Origin: Ferruginibacter sp.
Lineage (GTDB): Bacteria > Bacteroidota > Bacteroidia > Chitinophagales > Chitinophagaceae
Assembly (NCBI GenBank): GCA_025963635.1
Contig: JAOQAK010000014.1
Location: forward strand, 19,931-83,930
Direction: 5' to 3'
DNA length: 64,000 bases
In this document: positions 45,111-54,748 of the stretch, one piece after another
How the letters are laid out: each line of letters opens with the position of its first letter
How positions within the stretch are numbered: position 1 is the first letter of the stretch
Program-made: the position numbers and the translations under genes
Notes under the pieces: model-generated
The model's database searches: none
The model's input: only the letters and a program-made list of their open reading frames with translations
Told to the model about the DNA's origin: nothing

Positions 45111-46083
45111 AATAAGGGCAGGCATTGTGGGTGGCGCCGGTTATACAGGTGGTGAACTGATAAGGATCTTGTTGAACCATCCGGGCGTAACCATTTCCTT
45201 TGTGCACAGCAACAGCAATGCCGGAAAGCCATTGAATGCCGTACACTGCGATTTGGTGGGTGAGACTAAAATGGTTTTTGCATCGGCAATCAACCAGGAG
45301 ATCGATGTATTATTCTTGTGTGTAGGACATGGGGATGCGAAAAAGTTTCTCGCAGAAAATCCACTCGATGCAAAAATAAAAGTGATTGATCTTAGCCAGG
45401 ATTTCAGGCTGGCGCATCATGCCGCTATTGGCGATCGTCAATTCGTGTACGGCTTGCCGGAATTAAATAAAGGACAAATTCAATCAGCCGGCAATATTGC
45501 AAATCCGGGTTGTTTTGCGACAGTTTTGCAATTGGGATTGTTACCTCTTGCGAAAGCAGGATTGCTGACAGAAATATATACAACAGGGATTACGGGCTCT
45601 ACCGGTGGCGGACAGGCATTGAATACAACCGCTCATTTTAGCTGGCGGGCGAATAATATACAAGCCTATAAATCATTGGAACACCAGCATCTTTATGAGA
45701 TCGGGCAATCCTTAAATCAACTGCAGTCTTCCGGTAATATCGATATCAATTTTATTCCCTGGCGGGGAGATTTCACAAGAGGTATCTTCATCAGTTCGCA
45801 GTTAAAATGCAATGAAGACCTTGAAGAATTATATGAGCTGTACACCGATTTTTACAATGCTCATCCTTTTGTTAGCGTCTGTAAAGAATCAATCTTTTTA
45901 AAGCAGGTGGTTAACACAAATAAGTGTGTTATCCAGATAGAAAAATCGGGGGCAAACATGGTAATTCATTCTGCCATTGACAACCTGTTGAAAGGCGCAA
46001 GTGGCCAGGCTGTTCAAAATATGAACCTTATGTTTGGTTTGGAAGAAACACAGGGATTGAGGTTAAAAGCGAATTACTTTTAG
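45100..46083 (+). CDS. argC: N-acetyl(acyl)-gamma-glutamyl-phosphate reductase
   Basis: A 327-residue NADPH enzyme that reduces N-acyl-glutamyl phosphate to the semialdehyde. Start ATG 45100 (MANKIRAGIVGGAGYTGGELIRIL) is preferred over the GTG at 45094. The nucleotide fold is at the N-terminus, the catalytic Cys is in NPGCFATVLQLGLLPL near residue 136, and GSTGGGQALN follows. It overlaps argG by 11 bases; a 244-bp spacer with 7-bp repeats separates it from argD. Confidence 0.95.
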   Translation: MANKIRAGIVGGAGYTGGELIRILLNHPGVTISFVHSNSNAGKPLNAVHCDLVGETKMVFASAINQEIDVLFLCVGHGDAKKFLAENPLDAKIKVIDLSQDFRLAHHAAIGDRQFVYGLPELNKGQIQSAGNIANPGCFATVLQLGLLPLAKAGLLTEIYTTGITGSTGGGQALNTTAHFSWRANNIQAYKSLEHQHLYEIGQSLNQLQSSGNIDINFIPWRGDFTRGIFISSQLKCNEDLEELYELYTDFYNAHPFVSVCKESIFLKQVVNTNKCVIQIEKSGANMVIHSAIDNLLKGASGQAVQNMNLMFGLEETQGLRLKANYF

Positions 46084-46258
46084 ACGGTGGAAGGGGGAAG
46101 GTTGAAGGTTGAAAGCCGGGAAGAAGGTGTAAGATAGATCGTAGAAATTATTATGATAAAAAGTTTTTCTCAAAATTCGCCGAGCCGAAAAGCCTTACAC
46201 TTTAAGCCTTCAAACAATAAGAACTGTTTTCCTAAAATCTGGTCGAGTCGAAAAAACG

Positions 46259-46307
46259 TTCAACTTTCAACCATCAACTTTCAACTATCAACCTGAACCC
46301 TCAAACA
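46259..46307. repeat. 7-bp-periodic repeat before argD
   Basis: Seven units in a row: ttcaact, ttcaacc, atcaact, ttcaact, atcaacc, tgaaccc, tcaaaca. The complementary units ggttgaa-ggttgaa occur at about 46101-46114, so the spacer can fold on itself. Confidence 0.65.
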
Positions 46308-46327
46308 AATAATAAACAACCATCGTT

Positions 46328-47470
46328 ATGAAACTATTCGACGTTTATCCACTCAACGACATCACCATTGTAAAAGCGCAAGGGTCTTATGTTTGGGATG
46401 ATGCTGATCAGAAATATTTAGACCTTTATGGTGGCCATGCGGTGATCTCCATCGGGCATACACATCCTCATTATGTAAAACGTTTGGAAGCCCAGTTGCA
46501 TAAAGTTGGTTTCTATTCCAATTCAATAAAAATTCCGCTGCAGGTTGAACTGGCTGAAAAGCTGGGAAAGGTTTCGGGTAAAGAAGACTACCAGTTGTTC
46601 ATGTGCAATTCGGGGGCGGAAGCCAATGAAAATGCATTAAAGCTTGCTTCTTTTTATAACGGCAGAAAAAAGGTCATCAGCTTTACAAAAGCCTTTCATG
46701 GCAGAACATCGCTGGCAGTTGCCGCAACAGATAATCCCAGTATTGTTGCGCCAGTGAATCAAACTGAAAATGTACTCATTCTCCCATTTAATAATGAAGT
46801 GGCATTGGAAGAAGCGTTCGCCCAAAATGATATTTCTTCCGTCATCATCGAAGGCATCCAGGGTGTCGGAGGAATAAATGTTGCAGCTGATTCTTTCTTA
46901 CAAAAAATAAGAAGCCTTTGCGATCAATACGATGCTGTATTTATTGCGGATTCCGTGCAGTGTGGCTATGGCAGAAGCGGAAAATTTTATTCTCATGACC
47001 ATAGCGGCGTGAATGCGGATATTTATACAATGGCAAAGGGAATGGGAAATGGTTTTCCAGTAGCGGCCATTTCAATTGCGCCAAAAATTCATGCAAAATA
47101 TTTTATGCTTGGAACTACATTCGGAGGCAATCACCTGGCCTGCGCCGCTGCACTGGCAGTATTGGAAGTTATTGAAGAAGATGAACTGATTAAGAATGCT
47201 GAAACCGTCGGCAACTATTTGATAGAAGAATTAAAAAAACTACCACATATAAAAGAGGTAAGAGGCAAGGGATTGATGATAGGGATTGATCTTCCGGATG
47301 AACTAAAAACTGTGAAACGAAATCTTTTATTCAACCATAAAATATTTACGGGGGAAGCAAAGCCAAATGTGATCCGTTTGTTACCTGCTTTGAATATTTC
47401 AAAAACTGAAGCTGACATCTTCCTTGCTGCCTTTAAAAAGGAATTGCATAGTATGGCCGTTACGGCTTAA
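46328..47470 (+). CDS. argD: Acyl-ornithine aminotransferase (class III)
   Basis: A 380-residue PLP-dependent class III aminotransferase making N-acyl-ornithine from the semialdehyde with glutamate. Typical segments are DLYGGHAVISIGHTHPH (about 38), MCNSGAEANENALKLA (about 96), IIEGIQGVGG (about 175), VFIADSVQCGYGRSGKF (about 205) and TMAKGMGNGFPVAAI (about 236), with the PLP-binding Lys in MAKG. Whether the acyl group is acetyl or succinyl is open; the ArgF' residue discussed under findings favours succinyl. Confidence 0.92.
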   Translation: MKLFDVYPLNDITIVKAQGSYVWDDADQKYLDLYGGHAVISIGHTHPHYVKRLEAQLHKVGFYSNSIKIPLQVELAEKLGKVSGKEDYQLFMCNSGAEANENALKLASFYNGRKKVISFTKAFHGRTSLAVAATDNPSIVAPVNQTENVLILPFNNEVALEEAFAQNDISSVIIEGIQGVGGINVAADSFLQKIRSLCDQYDAVFIADSVQCGYGRSGKFYSHDHSGVNADIYTMAKGMGNGFPVAAISIAPKIHAKYFMLGTTFGGNHLACAAALAVLEVIEEDELIKNAETVGNYLIEELKKLPHIKEVRGKGLMIGIDLPDELKTVKRNLLFNHKIFTGEAKPNVIRLLPALNISKTEADIFLAAFKKELHSMAVTA

Positions 47471-47528
47471 AATTAAATGGTTGCAATCTGCAGCAATACC
47501 GTGTTCATAATAAAACCAATTATACAAA

Positions 47529-48509
47529 TTGAAAAATTTTGTTTCAGTAAATGATGTTGATGATATCAACGGTTTGGTGGCACAGGCACTGGCCTATAAA
47601 GCCAATCCCTTTGCCGACAGGCAGCTTGGCGCTGATAGAAGAGTTGGATTGCTTTTTTTAAATCCTTCTTTACGAACAAGATTAAGTACCCAAATTGCAG
47701 CTACCAACCTGGGCATGGAAGCAATCGTTTTTAATGTTGATAAAGAAGGCTGGGCACTGGAATTTGAAGACGGTGCTATCATGAGCGGCAATACAGTGGA
47801 GCATATTAAAGATGCGGCGCCTATTCTCGGGCAATATTTTGATATCATTTGCATTCGCACTTTTCCTTCCCTCAAAAATAAGGAAGATGATTATAGCGAG
47901 TTGGTGATCAATTCATTTATTCGGTATTCAGGCGTGCCGGTGGTAAGTTTGGAAAGCGCCACTTTACATCCATTGCAATCCTTAACAGATATTGTAACCA
48001 TTAAGGAATCTTTGTTGGCCAATAACACTGCAAGTGTTGAAGGGTTGGTAGTAAAGCCTAAAATTGTTTTAACCTGGGCGCCGCATGTAAAGTGTTTACC
48101 ACAATGCGTTGCCAATAGCTTTGCACAATGGGTGAATGCCTGGGGTGAAGCAGAGTTCGTAATCACGCATCCTGAAGATTATGAACTTTCAACGGTTTAT
48201 ACTCAGGGCGCAACCATAACACATAACCAGGAGGAAGCTTTACAGGGAGCAGATTTTATTTATGTAAAAAACTGGAGCACCTTTACGGATTACGGTAAGA
48301 TCTACAGCAATGATCCCGCATGGATGCTGACGGAAGAAAAGCTCAGGCTGACCAACAACGCGAAAGTTTTGCATTGCCTCCCCGTTCGCAGGAACATAGA
48401 ATTAAGTGACGAAGTATTGGATAGCAGCAACAGCATTGTAACAAGAGAAGCCAGCAACAGGGTTTGGGCAGCGCAGGCAGTACTTTCAGCCATCTTAAAA
48501 GCACAATGA
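47529..48509 (+). CDS. argF': N-acyl-ornithine carbamoyltransferase (ArgF')
   Basis: A 326-residue transcarbamylase using carbamoyl phosphate and an N-acylated ornithine instead of free ornithine. The carbamoyl-phosphate motif is FLNPSLRTRLS near residue 43 (in place of STRT), the second is HPLQSLTD, and the third is HCLPVRRNIELSDEVLD near residue 280. Position 90, which decides acetyl versus succinyl substrate in studied enzymes, is Val in GNTVEHIKDA. The start is TTG at 47529. The end overlaps argB by 4 bases (ATGA). Confidence 0.93.
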   Translation: MKNFVSVNDVDDINGLVAQALAYKANPFADRQLGADRRVGLLFLNPSLRTRLSTQIAATNLGMEAIVFNVDKEGWALEFEDGAIMSGNTVEHIKDAAPILGQYFDIICIRTFPSLKNKEDDYSELVINSFIRYSGVPVVSLESATLHPLQSLTDIVTIKESLLANNTASVEGLVVKPKIVLTWAPHVKCLPQCVANSFAQWVNAWGEAEFVITHPEDYELSTVYTQGATITHNQEEALQGADFIYVKNWSTFTDYGKIYSNDPAWMLTEEKLRLTNNAKVLHCLPVRRNIELSDEVLDSSNSIVTREASNRVWAAQAVLSAILKAQ

Positions 48510-49297
48510 TGCAGCAACTTTTTGTAATCAAGATTGGCGGAAATATTGTTGATGATGATTTGGCTTTGAACTCGTTTCTGAAAGATTTCGCATCCATCAG
48601 CGCTCCAAAAATACTGGTACACGGCGGTGGAAAGATTGCCACTAAAATCGGCAACCAACTCGGAATACAATCCAGCTATATTAATGGAAGAAGGATTACT
48701 GATGCAGCAACCATCGACCTGGTAACAATGGTATACGGCGGATTGGTCAATAAGAAAATTGTCGCCAAACTGCAATCGCTACAATGCAATGCCATCGGGT
48801 TAACTGGTGCCGATGCGAATCTCATCCACGCAGCAAAACGGCCTGTAAAGGAAATTGATTATGGATTTGCGGGCGATATAGATGCTGGTTCTGTCGATGC
48901 TCATACAGCAGAAGTTTTTCTTTCAAACAATCTTACCCTGGTATTTGCACCACTTACCCATGATGGAGACGGCCAGATTCTGAATACCAATGCAGACACC
49001 ATTGCATCTGCCCTGGCGATCAGTCTCTCGAAAGTCTACGATGTAAGACTGATCTACTGTTTTGAAAAGCAGGGCGTTCTTGAAAATGTGGAAGATGAAA
49101 ACTCAGTAATTAACTTAATCACCAAAGAAAAATACCGCCAGTTGATCAACGATAAAAAATTGTTCGAGGGGATACTGCCGAAGATCGACAATGCTTTCGC
49201 TGCCATCGACAATGGAGTAAAGGAAGTGCTGATTGGCCATGCTAACGACCTGTTGCAGAATGTAACAGCAAACACCAGCGGAACTTTAATAAAATAG
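48506..49297 (+). CDS. argB: Acylglutamate kinase
   Basis: A 263-residue amino-acid kinase phosphorylating N-acyl-glutamate. Start ATG 48506 (MMQQLFVIKIGGNIVDDD) overlaps the argF' stop as ATGA; an upstream in-frame extension is excluded. KIGGN near residue 10, LVHGGGKIATKIG near residue 38 and the terminal GTLI are typical. It is followed by argE after one base. Confidence 0.93.
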   Translation: MMQQLFVIKIGGNIVDDDLALNSFLKDFASISAPKILVHGGGKIATKIGNQLGIQSSYINGRRITDAATIDLVTMVYGGLVNKKIVAKLQSLQCNAIGLTGADANLIHAAKRPVKEIDYGFAGDIDAGSVDAHTAEVFLSNNLTLVFAPLTHDGDGQILNTNADTIASALAISLSKVYDVRLIYCFEKQGVLENVEDENSVINLITKEKYRQLINDKKLFEGILPKIDNAFAAIDNGVKEVLIGHANDLLQNVTANTSGTLIK

Positions 49298-49298
49298 C

Positions 49299-50360
49299 AT
49301 GAAAGAAAGTTTGTATCAAAATGCGGTTTTATTGCTGAAGCAATTGATTGCCACTCCCTCATTTTCAAGGCAGGAAGATGGCACTGCAGCGTTGATAGCG
49401 GCATTTTTCGATCAGAACAATATTGTGTACTCCAGGCTTGGCAATAATATTTATGCTACAAATAGTGAGTATGATATTAAGAAGACTTCCATCTTACTGA
49501 ATTCACATCACGATACCGTACCGCCCAATAAAGGATATACCTTGGATCCTTTTTCACCTCTGGAGAAAGACGGCAAATTGTTCGGCCTCGGCAGTAATGA
49601 TGCCGGTGGCTGTTTGGTTGCTTTGATGGCCGCTTTCCTGCATTTTTATAACCCGCCGGATAGCAGGTACAATCTTGTTTTTGCCGCAAGCGCTGAAGAA
49701 GAGATCAGTGGCGTAAATGGAATAGAAATGGTATTGCCGTCACTGGGTAATATCGCCTTCGGGATTGTTGGTGAACCTACGATGCTTGAAATGGCTGTTG
49801 CCGAACGCGGGTTGCTGGTGATCGATTGTATTGCAGAGGGCCGTGCCGGGCATGCCGCAAGGAAGGAAGGCGATAATGCATTGTACAAAGCCGTAGACGA
49901 TATCAACTGGCTGCGGAATTATTCATTTCCAAAAGTGAGTGATCTATTAGGTGAAACCCGTTTAACTGCAACTGTGATCGAAACAGACAACAAGCAACAC
50001 AATGTAGTGCCCGCACAATGTAAATTTGTGTTGGATGTAAGGGTGAATGAATTGTATAGCTTTGAAGAAATACTTGGAATATTAAAGGAAAATTTAAAAA
50101 GCCAGTTCAAGCCGCGGAGTACAAGGATGAAATCAACTGCCATTCCGCTGGATCATCCGTTGGTAAAAGCGGGCATTCGCCTGGGGAAAGGATATTATGG
50201 TTCGCCAACAACTTCTGATAAAGCATTGATGCCTTTTCCAACTTTAAAAATTGGTCCTGGTGATAGTGCAAGAAGCCATACGGCAGATGAATTTATTTTC
50301 CTCGAAGAAATACGAGATGGCATTGAAACTTATATACGATTGATAGAACAATTTCTTTGA
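49299..50360 (+). CDS. argE: M20-family acyl-citrulline/ornithine deacylase
   Basis: This 353-residue zinc hydrolase would remove the acyl group from N-acyl-citrulline. Metal ligands are visible in LNSHHDTVPPNKG (about residue 65), GLGSNDAGGCLVAL (about 95, Asp) and ASAEEEISGVNG (about 128, catalytic Glu), and the dimer His is in GRAGHAARKEGDNALYKAV near residue 187. TSDKALMPFPTLKIGPGDSARSHT marks the C-terminal end. Only one base separates it from argB. The substrate follows from the presence of ArgF' and is inferred. Confidence 0.88.
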   Translation: MKESLYQNAVLLLKQLIATPSFSRQEDGTAALIAAFFDQNNIVYSRLGNNIYATNSEYDIKKTSILLNSHHDTVPPNKGYTLDPFSPLEKDGKLFGLGSNDAGGCLVALMAAFLHFYNPPDSRYNLVFAASAEEEISGVNGIEMVLPSLGNIAFGIVGEPTMLEMAVAERGLLVIDCIAEGRAGHAARKEGDNALYKAVDDINWLRNYSFPKVSDLLGETRLTATVIETDNKQHNVVPAQCKFVLDVRVNELYSFEEILGILKENLKSQFKPRSTRMKSTAIPLDHPLVKAGIRLGKGYYGSPTTSDKALMPFPTLKIGPGDSARSHTADEFIFLEEIRDGIETYIRLIEQFL

Positions 50361-50383
50361 CCTTTAACCATCAACCTTTTCAA

Positions 50384-51718
50384 ATGAAACTCTGGCAAAA
50401 AGATATCATCCCGCTTCAATCTGTTGAAAAATTTACGGTTGGTCATGACCGGGAACTGGACATATATCTTGCACCCTTCGATGTATTGGGTTCACTGGCA
50501 CATACCAAAATGCTTGAATCCGTCGGGCTGCTTACTAAAGAAGAGTTATCGGTTTTAGAAGTTGAGTTGAAGCGTATTTATAATGTGATACAACAAGGTG
50601 GTTTTACCCTGGATGAAGGAGTAGAAGATATTCACTCGCAGGTAGAGTTGATGCTGACACAAAGCCTCGGTGATGTTGGAAAAAAAATACACAGTGCACG
50701 CAGCAGGAACGACCAGGTGTTGGTAGACCTGAAATTATTTCTTCGGAGTGAAATAGAACACCTGGTGAGTACTACAAGGGAGCTGTTTGATCTGCTGATT
50801 TTGCAAAGTGAAAAATACAAGAACGACCTGCTACCTGGCTATACGCATCTTCAACTGGCTATGCCATCATCGTTCGGTTTATGGTTTGGCGCTTATGCTG
50901 AAAGCCTCGTAGATGATTTAATTACCTTGCAGGCTGCTTATGGGGTAGTCAACAAAAATCCGTTGGGTTCTGCGGCCGGTTATGGTTCCTCCTTTCCCAT
51001 CAACAGGAAAATGACCACCGAATTACTCGGGTTCAACGATTTGAACTGGAACGTTGTGTATGCTCAAATGGGAAGGGGAAAAACAGAACGGATCGTTGCA
51101 TCTGCCCTCGCCAATATTGCCGCCACCCTTTCCAAGCTAAGCATGGATGCCTGTTTGTACCTCAACCAGAATTTTGCTTTCATCAGCTTCCCCGATGAAC
51201 TAACCACTGGCAGCAGCATCATGCCACATAAAAAAAATCCGGATGTGTTTGAACTCATTCGTTCGCATTGCAATCGCATACAGGCGCTCCCCAACGAGAT
51301 CATGCTGATGACTACCAACCTTCCCTCGGGCTACCAAAGAGACCTGCAGTTATTAAAAGAACATATTGTTCCGGCTTTTGAAAATCTTCAGTCATGTTTA
51401 CAAATGGCAGGATTGATGCTAACCAATATCCACGTTAAAAAGGAATTACTGAAAGATGAGAAATACAAGTATTTGTTCAGTGTGGAGGAAGTGAATAAAC
51501 TCGTATTGCAGGGTACACCTTTCAGGGATGCATATAAGATAGTGGGCCGTGATATTGAGACCGGCAATTTTCAATATATACCTGAAACATCCCATACGCA
51601 TGAAGGCTCCATCGGTAACCTCTGCAACAACGAAATACTGCGGATGATGGATAGCGTGATAAAGGAATTCAATTTTGAAAAAGTGAATAAGGCTATTCAG
51701 AATTTATTAGAGCCATAA
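50384..51718 (+). CDS. argH: Argininosuccinate lyase
   Basis: A 444-residue lyase of the fumarase/aspartase superfamily, releasing arginine and fumarate. The signature loop GSSIMPHKKNPDVFELIR is near residue 278, SARSRNDQVLVDLKL near residue 105, and LLPGYTHLQLAMPSSFG near residue 150. Start ATG 50384 (MKLWQKDIIPLQSVEKF) is preferred over the frame from 50357, which overlaps argE. It is the last gene of the cluster. Confidence 0.95.
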   Translation: MKLWQKDIIPLQSVEKFTVGHDRELDIYLAPFDVLGSLAHTKMLESVGLLTKEELSVLEVELKRIYNVIQQGGFTLDEGVEDIHSQVELMLTQSLGDVGKKIHSARSRNDQVLVDLKLFLRSEIEHLVSTTRELFDLLILQSEKYKNDLLPGYTHLQLAMPSSFGLWFGAYAESLVDDLITLQAAYGVVNKNPLGSAAGYGSSFPINRKMTTELLGFNDLNWNVVYAQMGRGKTERIVASALANIAATLSKLSMDACLYLNQNFAFISFPDELTTGSSIMPHKKNPDVFELIRSHCNRIQALPNEIMLMTTNLPSGYQRDLQLLKEHIVPAFENLQSCLQMAGLMLTNIHVKKELLKDEKYKYLFSVEEVNKLVLQGTPFRDAYKIVGRDIETGNFQYIPETSHTHEGSIGNLCNNEILRMMDSVIKEFNFEKVNKAIQNLLEP

Positions 51719-51764
51719 GTATTTCGATTCCTGTCATTTCCGCATCAATCATAAATCACGGCCT

Positions 51765-52460
51765 TTGAACGATTTCCTTCTATTTGTTGACACCGAAGCA
51801 ACAGGACTGCCAAAAAAATGGTGTATGCCATATGGTACGCCGGGCAACTGGCCGCATGCAGTACAGGTCTCGTGGTTAATTTATACAAAAGAAGGAGAAA
51901 AAGTGCTGGAACAAAATTATTATGTAGGTGATAATGATTTCGAAATTTCGGCTACCGCTTTAAGGATACATGGTCTCGCTAAAGATTTTTTACAAAAAAA
52001 CGGAATTCCACGCCGGCAGTTGCTGGAGTTGCTTTCCAAGGATCTCCAGCAATACCAGCCGATGATCGTAGGTCATTTTGCTGAACTGGATTATCGCATC
52101 CTCGGTGCCGATTATCACCGGGAAGCGCTGGATAATCCGATGGAGCATTTACCAACTTTTTGCATCATGCTCGCTTCAAAGCACCTGCAGCAAAATCCTC
52201 ATCAAAAATTTCTCCGTTTGGGCGATCTGTATGAACTGCTTTTTAAAAAGCCTTTATTGCACCAGCACAATGCCATAGTAGATGCCACTGCCACCGCCGA
52301 ATGTTTTTTTGAATTGGTAAAAAGAAATGAAATCAAATCATTCATCCAACCGCCCATTGTTTTTCAACAGGAAGAGAAAATGACATGGCTGCCTGGCTGG
52401 ATCATAGCCTTGCTCCTGGTTTTATTAATCGCATTTATAATCACCCGTTATTATGGATAA
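51765..52460 (+). CDS. DnaQ-type 3'-5' exonuclease with a C-terminal membrane anchor
   Basis: A 231-residue protein. The DEDDh exonuclease motifs are present: VDTEATGLPKKW near residue 8 (Exo I, D and E), GHFAELDYRILGADY near residue 104 (Exo II) and HNAIVDATATAECFFELV near residue 171 (Exo III, H and D). The last 25 residues form one membrane segment (WIIALLLVLLIAFIITRY). The start is TTG at 51765. It overlaps the next gene, a cNMP/CBS/DUF294 protein, by 8 bases. Such exonuclease-DUF294 pairs occur in other bacteria near acetate metabolism genes, but the membrane tail is unusual. Confidence 0.82.
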   Translation: MNDFLLFVDTEATGLPKKWCMPYGTPGNWPHAVQVSWLIYTKEGEKVLEQNYYVGDNDFEISATALRIHGLAKDFLQKNGIPRRQLLELLSKDLQQYQPMIVGHFAELDYRILGADYHREALDNPMEHLPTFCIMLASKHLQQNPHQKFLRLGDLYELLFKKPLLHQHNAIVDATATAECFFELVKRNEIKSFIQPPIVFQQEEKMTWLPGWIIALLLVLLIAFIITRYYG

Positions 52461-54363
52461 CCGAATCAGTTTTTTAAAAACAGTAGTGCCTTTTAATTTA
52501 TTGCCGGAAGAAGAACTGGCAAATACGGCGGCGCTGTTGCTTGAAGTACGATTTCCAAAAGATGGACTGATCTATCGCCAGGGCGTAAGCAAACTGAAAG
52601 GCATCGACCTTATTGTGGAAGGTGAGTATGAAACTTTTTTCTACGATAGCAGCCACAACAAGCGCCTGATTGAAATATATCATACCGGTGAATATTACGG
52701 GGGAATAACAGAACTGCTGATCAAAAAGAAATCGCTGCGAACCGTAATTGCAAAAAAAGGTACGCTGGTGTACACCGTACCCCGCAAGGTTTTCAATGAT
52801 CTTTGCAAGCGGTACGAAGCCTTTTACCAGCACTTCACAGATTCCTTCGGGCACAAAATGCTTAATGAAGAATTTGCACATTTCTATAAAAATCCCACCG
52901 ATTTTGAAAGCAGTTATATAAGCTCCGAACAACTCTATTCCCGAAGGATTGAAAGTGTTGAGTACCGCGACATTGTGTGGTGCAGCGCTGATACACCGGT
53001 GTTCGAAGCCGCAATCGTCATGAGCCGGCAAAAGACGAGTTGCCTTTTTGTAAAGGATAAACTGGGTGCAATTATCGGCTTTGTAACAGACATCACTATA
53101 CGCGATAATGTAGTTGCCAAACAACTAAGTTATCAAACGCCCATTGCCAGTATCATGGACAACCCTGTTGCTGCTATCAATGTGCATGCCTTTGTATACG
53201 AGGCGATCCTCAGCATGTTTAGAACAAAAATGCGGTATATGTTAATTGAAAAGGATGGTGAATATCTGGGTTTTATCAGCCGCAACAAATTGTTAAGCGA
53301 ACAGGGCCAGTCGCCGTTGCTTTTTATTTTATCGGTTAAGCAGGCATTTTCAATAGATGAATTGAAACGTAAGTGGGAGAGTGTGCCGCAGATGGTACAC
53401 CAGTTATTAGATCGCGGTGTACACGCTGCAATTGTTAACCAGGTTATCACGACCGTATCGGACACCATTGCCATAAAGGTGATCGAAAGCGTTATTAAAC
53501 AAATGGGTCCACCACCTGCAAAGTTTGCATTTATGGTGTTGGGCAGCGAGGGCCGTAAAGAGCAAACATTAAAAACAGACCAGGACAATGCGATCATCTA
53601 CGAAGACAAAGCAAACGAGCACCGCGAAGAAGTACGGGCCTATTTTTTAGAGTTCGCAACCCATGTTTCCGGTCACCTCAATACCATCGGCTTTAGTTAT
53701 TGTACCGGTGGCTTTATGGCGCAAAATCCCAAGTGGACGCATTCTTTATCACATTGGAAAAAAAATTATGAAAGCTGGATGAATGAGAGTGTACCCGAAA
53801 CGGTAATGCAAATCGCCACCTTTTTCGACTGTCGTTATATTTATGGCGAAGAAAGCATCATGAAAGAACTGGAAGCTTTTTTAAACGAGCAGATGGAAAA
53901 TCCGATGGAAAGGCTTTTTCATTTTATGGCAAAAAATGCTTTACAGTACGAGCCACCGCTTACACCTTTTTTTAAAAATATCCGCACTTTTAAAGTGGCC
54001 GAAAAAGAAGTGTTTGATATCAAAAAAGCAATGACACCAATCGTTGACCTGGTGAGGGTGTATGCTTTAAAAAACAGGATATTTGAGCCCAATACCGGGG
54101 AACGCCTGAAAGCGTTGAAAGATAAACAGGTGTTTACAGAAAAGGATGCTACGGAGTTGCTTCAATCTTATTATTACCTGATGGGGTTACGACTTAAAAC
54201 GCAGTCGCAGCAAATAATACATGATCATACCCCGCCAGATAATTATATCATGCCACATCAACTTTCCAAAATCGACCAGCTCACGCTGAAAGAAATTTTC
54301 AAAACGATTGAAAACTTCCAGTTGCGCATACGTATGCAGTTTACAGGTAATTTGTTGGGTTGA
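52453..54363 (+). CDS. Cyclic-nucleotide-binding, CBS-pair, DUF294 nucleotidyltransferase-like protein
   Basis: A 636-residue cytoplasmic protein. A cNMP-binding fold is at about residues 10-125 (LIYRQGVSKLKGIDLIVEGEY), two CBS domains at about 165-285 (FEAAIVMSRQKTSCLFVKD, SIMDNPVAAINVHAFVYEAI), and a DUF294 nucleotidyltransferase-like core near residue 358 (MVLGSEGRKEQTLKTDQDNAIIYED), where G-S and the DxD pair are retained. A helical DUF294_C domain follows. It resembles GlnD-type regulators and probably senses nucleotides, modifying or binding a target protein. It is co-translated with the membrane exonuclease. Confidence 0.85.
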   Translation: MDNRISFLKTVVPFNLLPEEELANTAALLLEVRFPKDGLIYRQGVSKLKGIDLIVEGEYETFFYDSSHNKRLIEIYHTGEYYGGITELLIKKKSLRTVIAKKGTLVYTVPRKVFNDLCKRYEAFYQHFTDSFGHKMLNEEFAHFYKNPTDFESSYISSEQLYSRRIESVEYRDIVWCSADTPVFEAAIVMSRQKTSCLFVKDKLGAIIGFVTDITIRDNVVAKQLSYQTPIASIMDNPVAAINVHAFVYEAILSMFRTKMRYMLIEKDGEYLGFISRNKLLSEQGQSPLLFILSVKQAFSIDELKRKWESVPQMVHQLLDRGVHAAIVNQVITTVSDTIAIKVIESVIKQMGPPPAKFAFMVLGSEGRKEQTLKTDQDNAIIYEDKANEHREEVRAYFLEFATHVSGHLNTIGFSYCTGGFMAQNPKWTHSLSHWKKNYESWMNESVPETVMQIATFFDCRYIYGEESIMKELEAFLNEQMENPMERLFHFMAKNALQYEPPLTPFFKNIRTFKVAEKEVFDIKKAMTPIVDLVRVYALKNRIFEPNTGERLKALKDKQVFTEKDATELLQSYYYLMGLRLKTQSQQIIHDHTPPDNYIMPHQLSKIDQLTLKEIFKTIENFQLRIRMQFTGNLLG

Positions 54364-54748
54364 TATTTACAAATGTAACGTGGTACAATTTATTGCCCGG
54401 GCAGAATACCAATGTGGAACTTCAATGGCGACGCTCCGTTCATCAGCGGTTTTTCAATTAAGCCCATATCATATAGCAAAAGAATCTTCTACAACCCTCA
54501 ACCATCAAAGATCAACAACCAACGATCAACAACCAACGATCTCCGTGGCTTTTACTCAAACGGAAATCACTTGGCAGCAATTATTACAGTAAATTGCGCC
54601 TTACGGTAAGTTATTGTGGCATAATGTTCGCTATCATTGTCGCCAACCTTGTAAACTATCCGGTCAACGAATAGCGCCACTTAAATTCAAAGGCGAACGA
54701 TAAGCTTTTCAGTACTTCAGCGCCACTGGCCTGTAAAAAATTAATCCT
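54364..54748. other. Spacer with a 14-bp tandem repeat
   Basis: No gene. gatcaacaaccaac is repeated twice in tandem (54510-54523, 54524-54537), preceded by looser caacc/catcaa units. The rest shows nothing. Confidence 0.5.
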
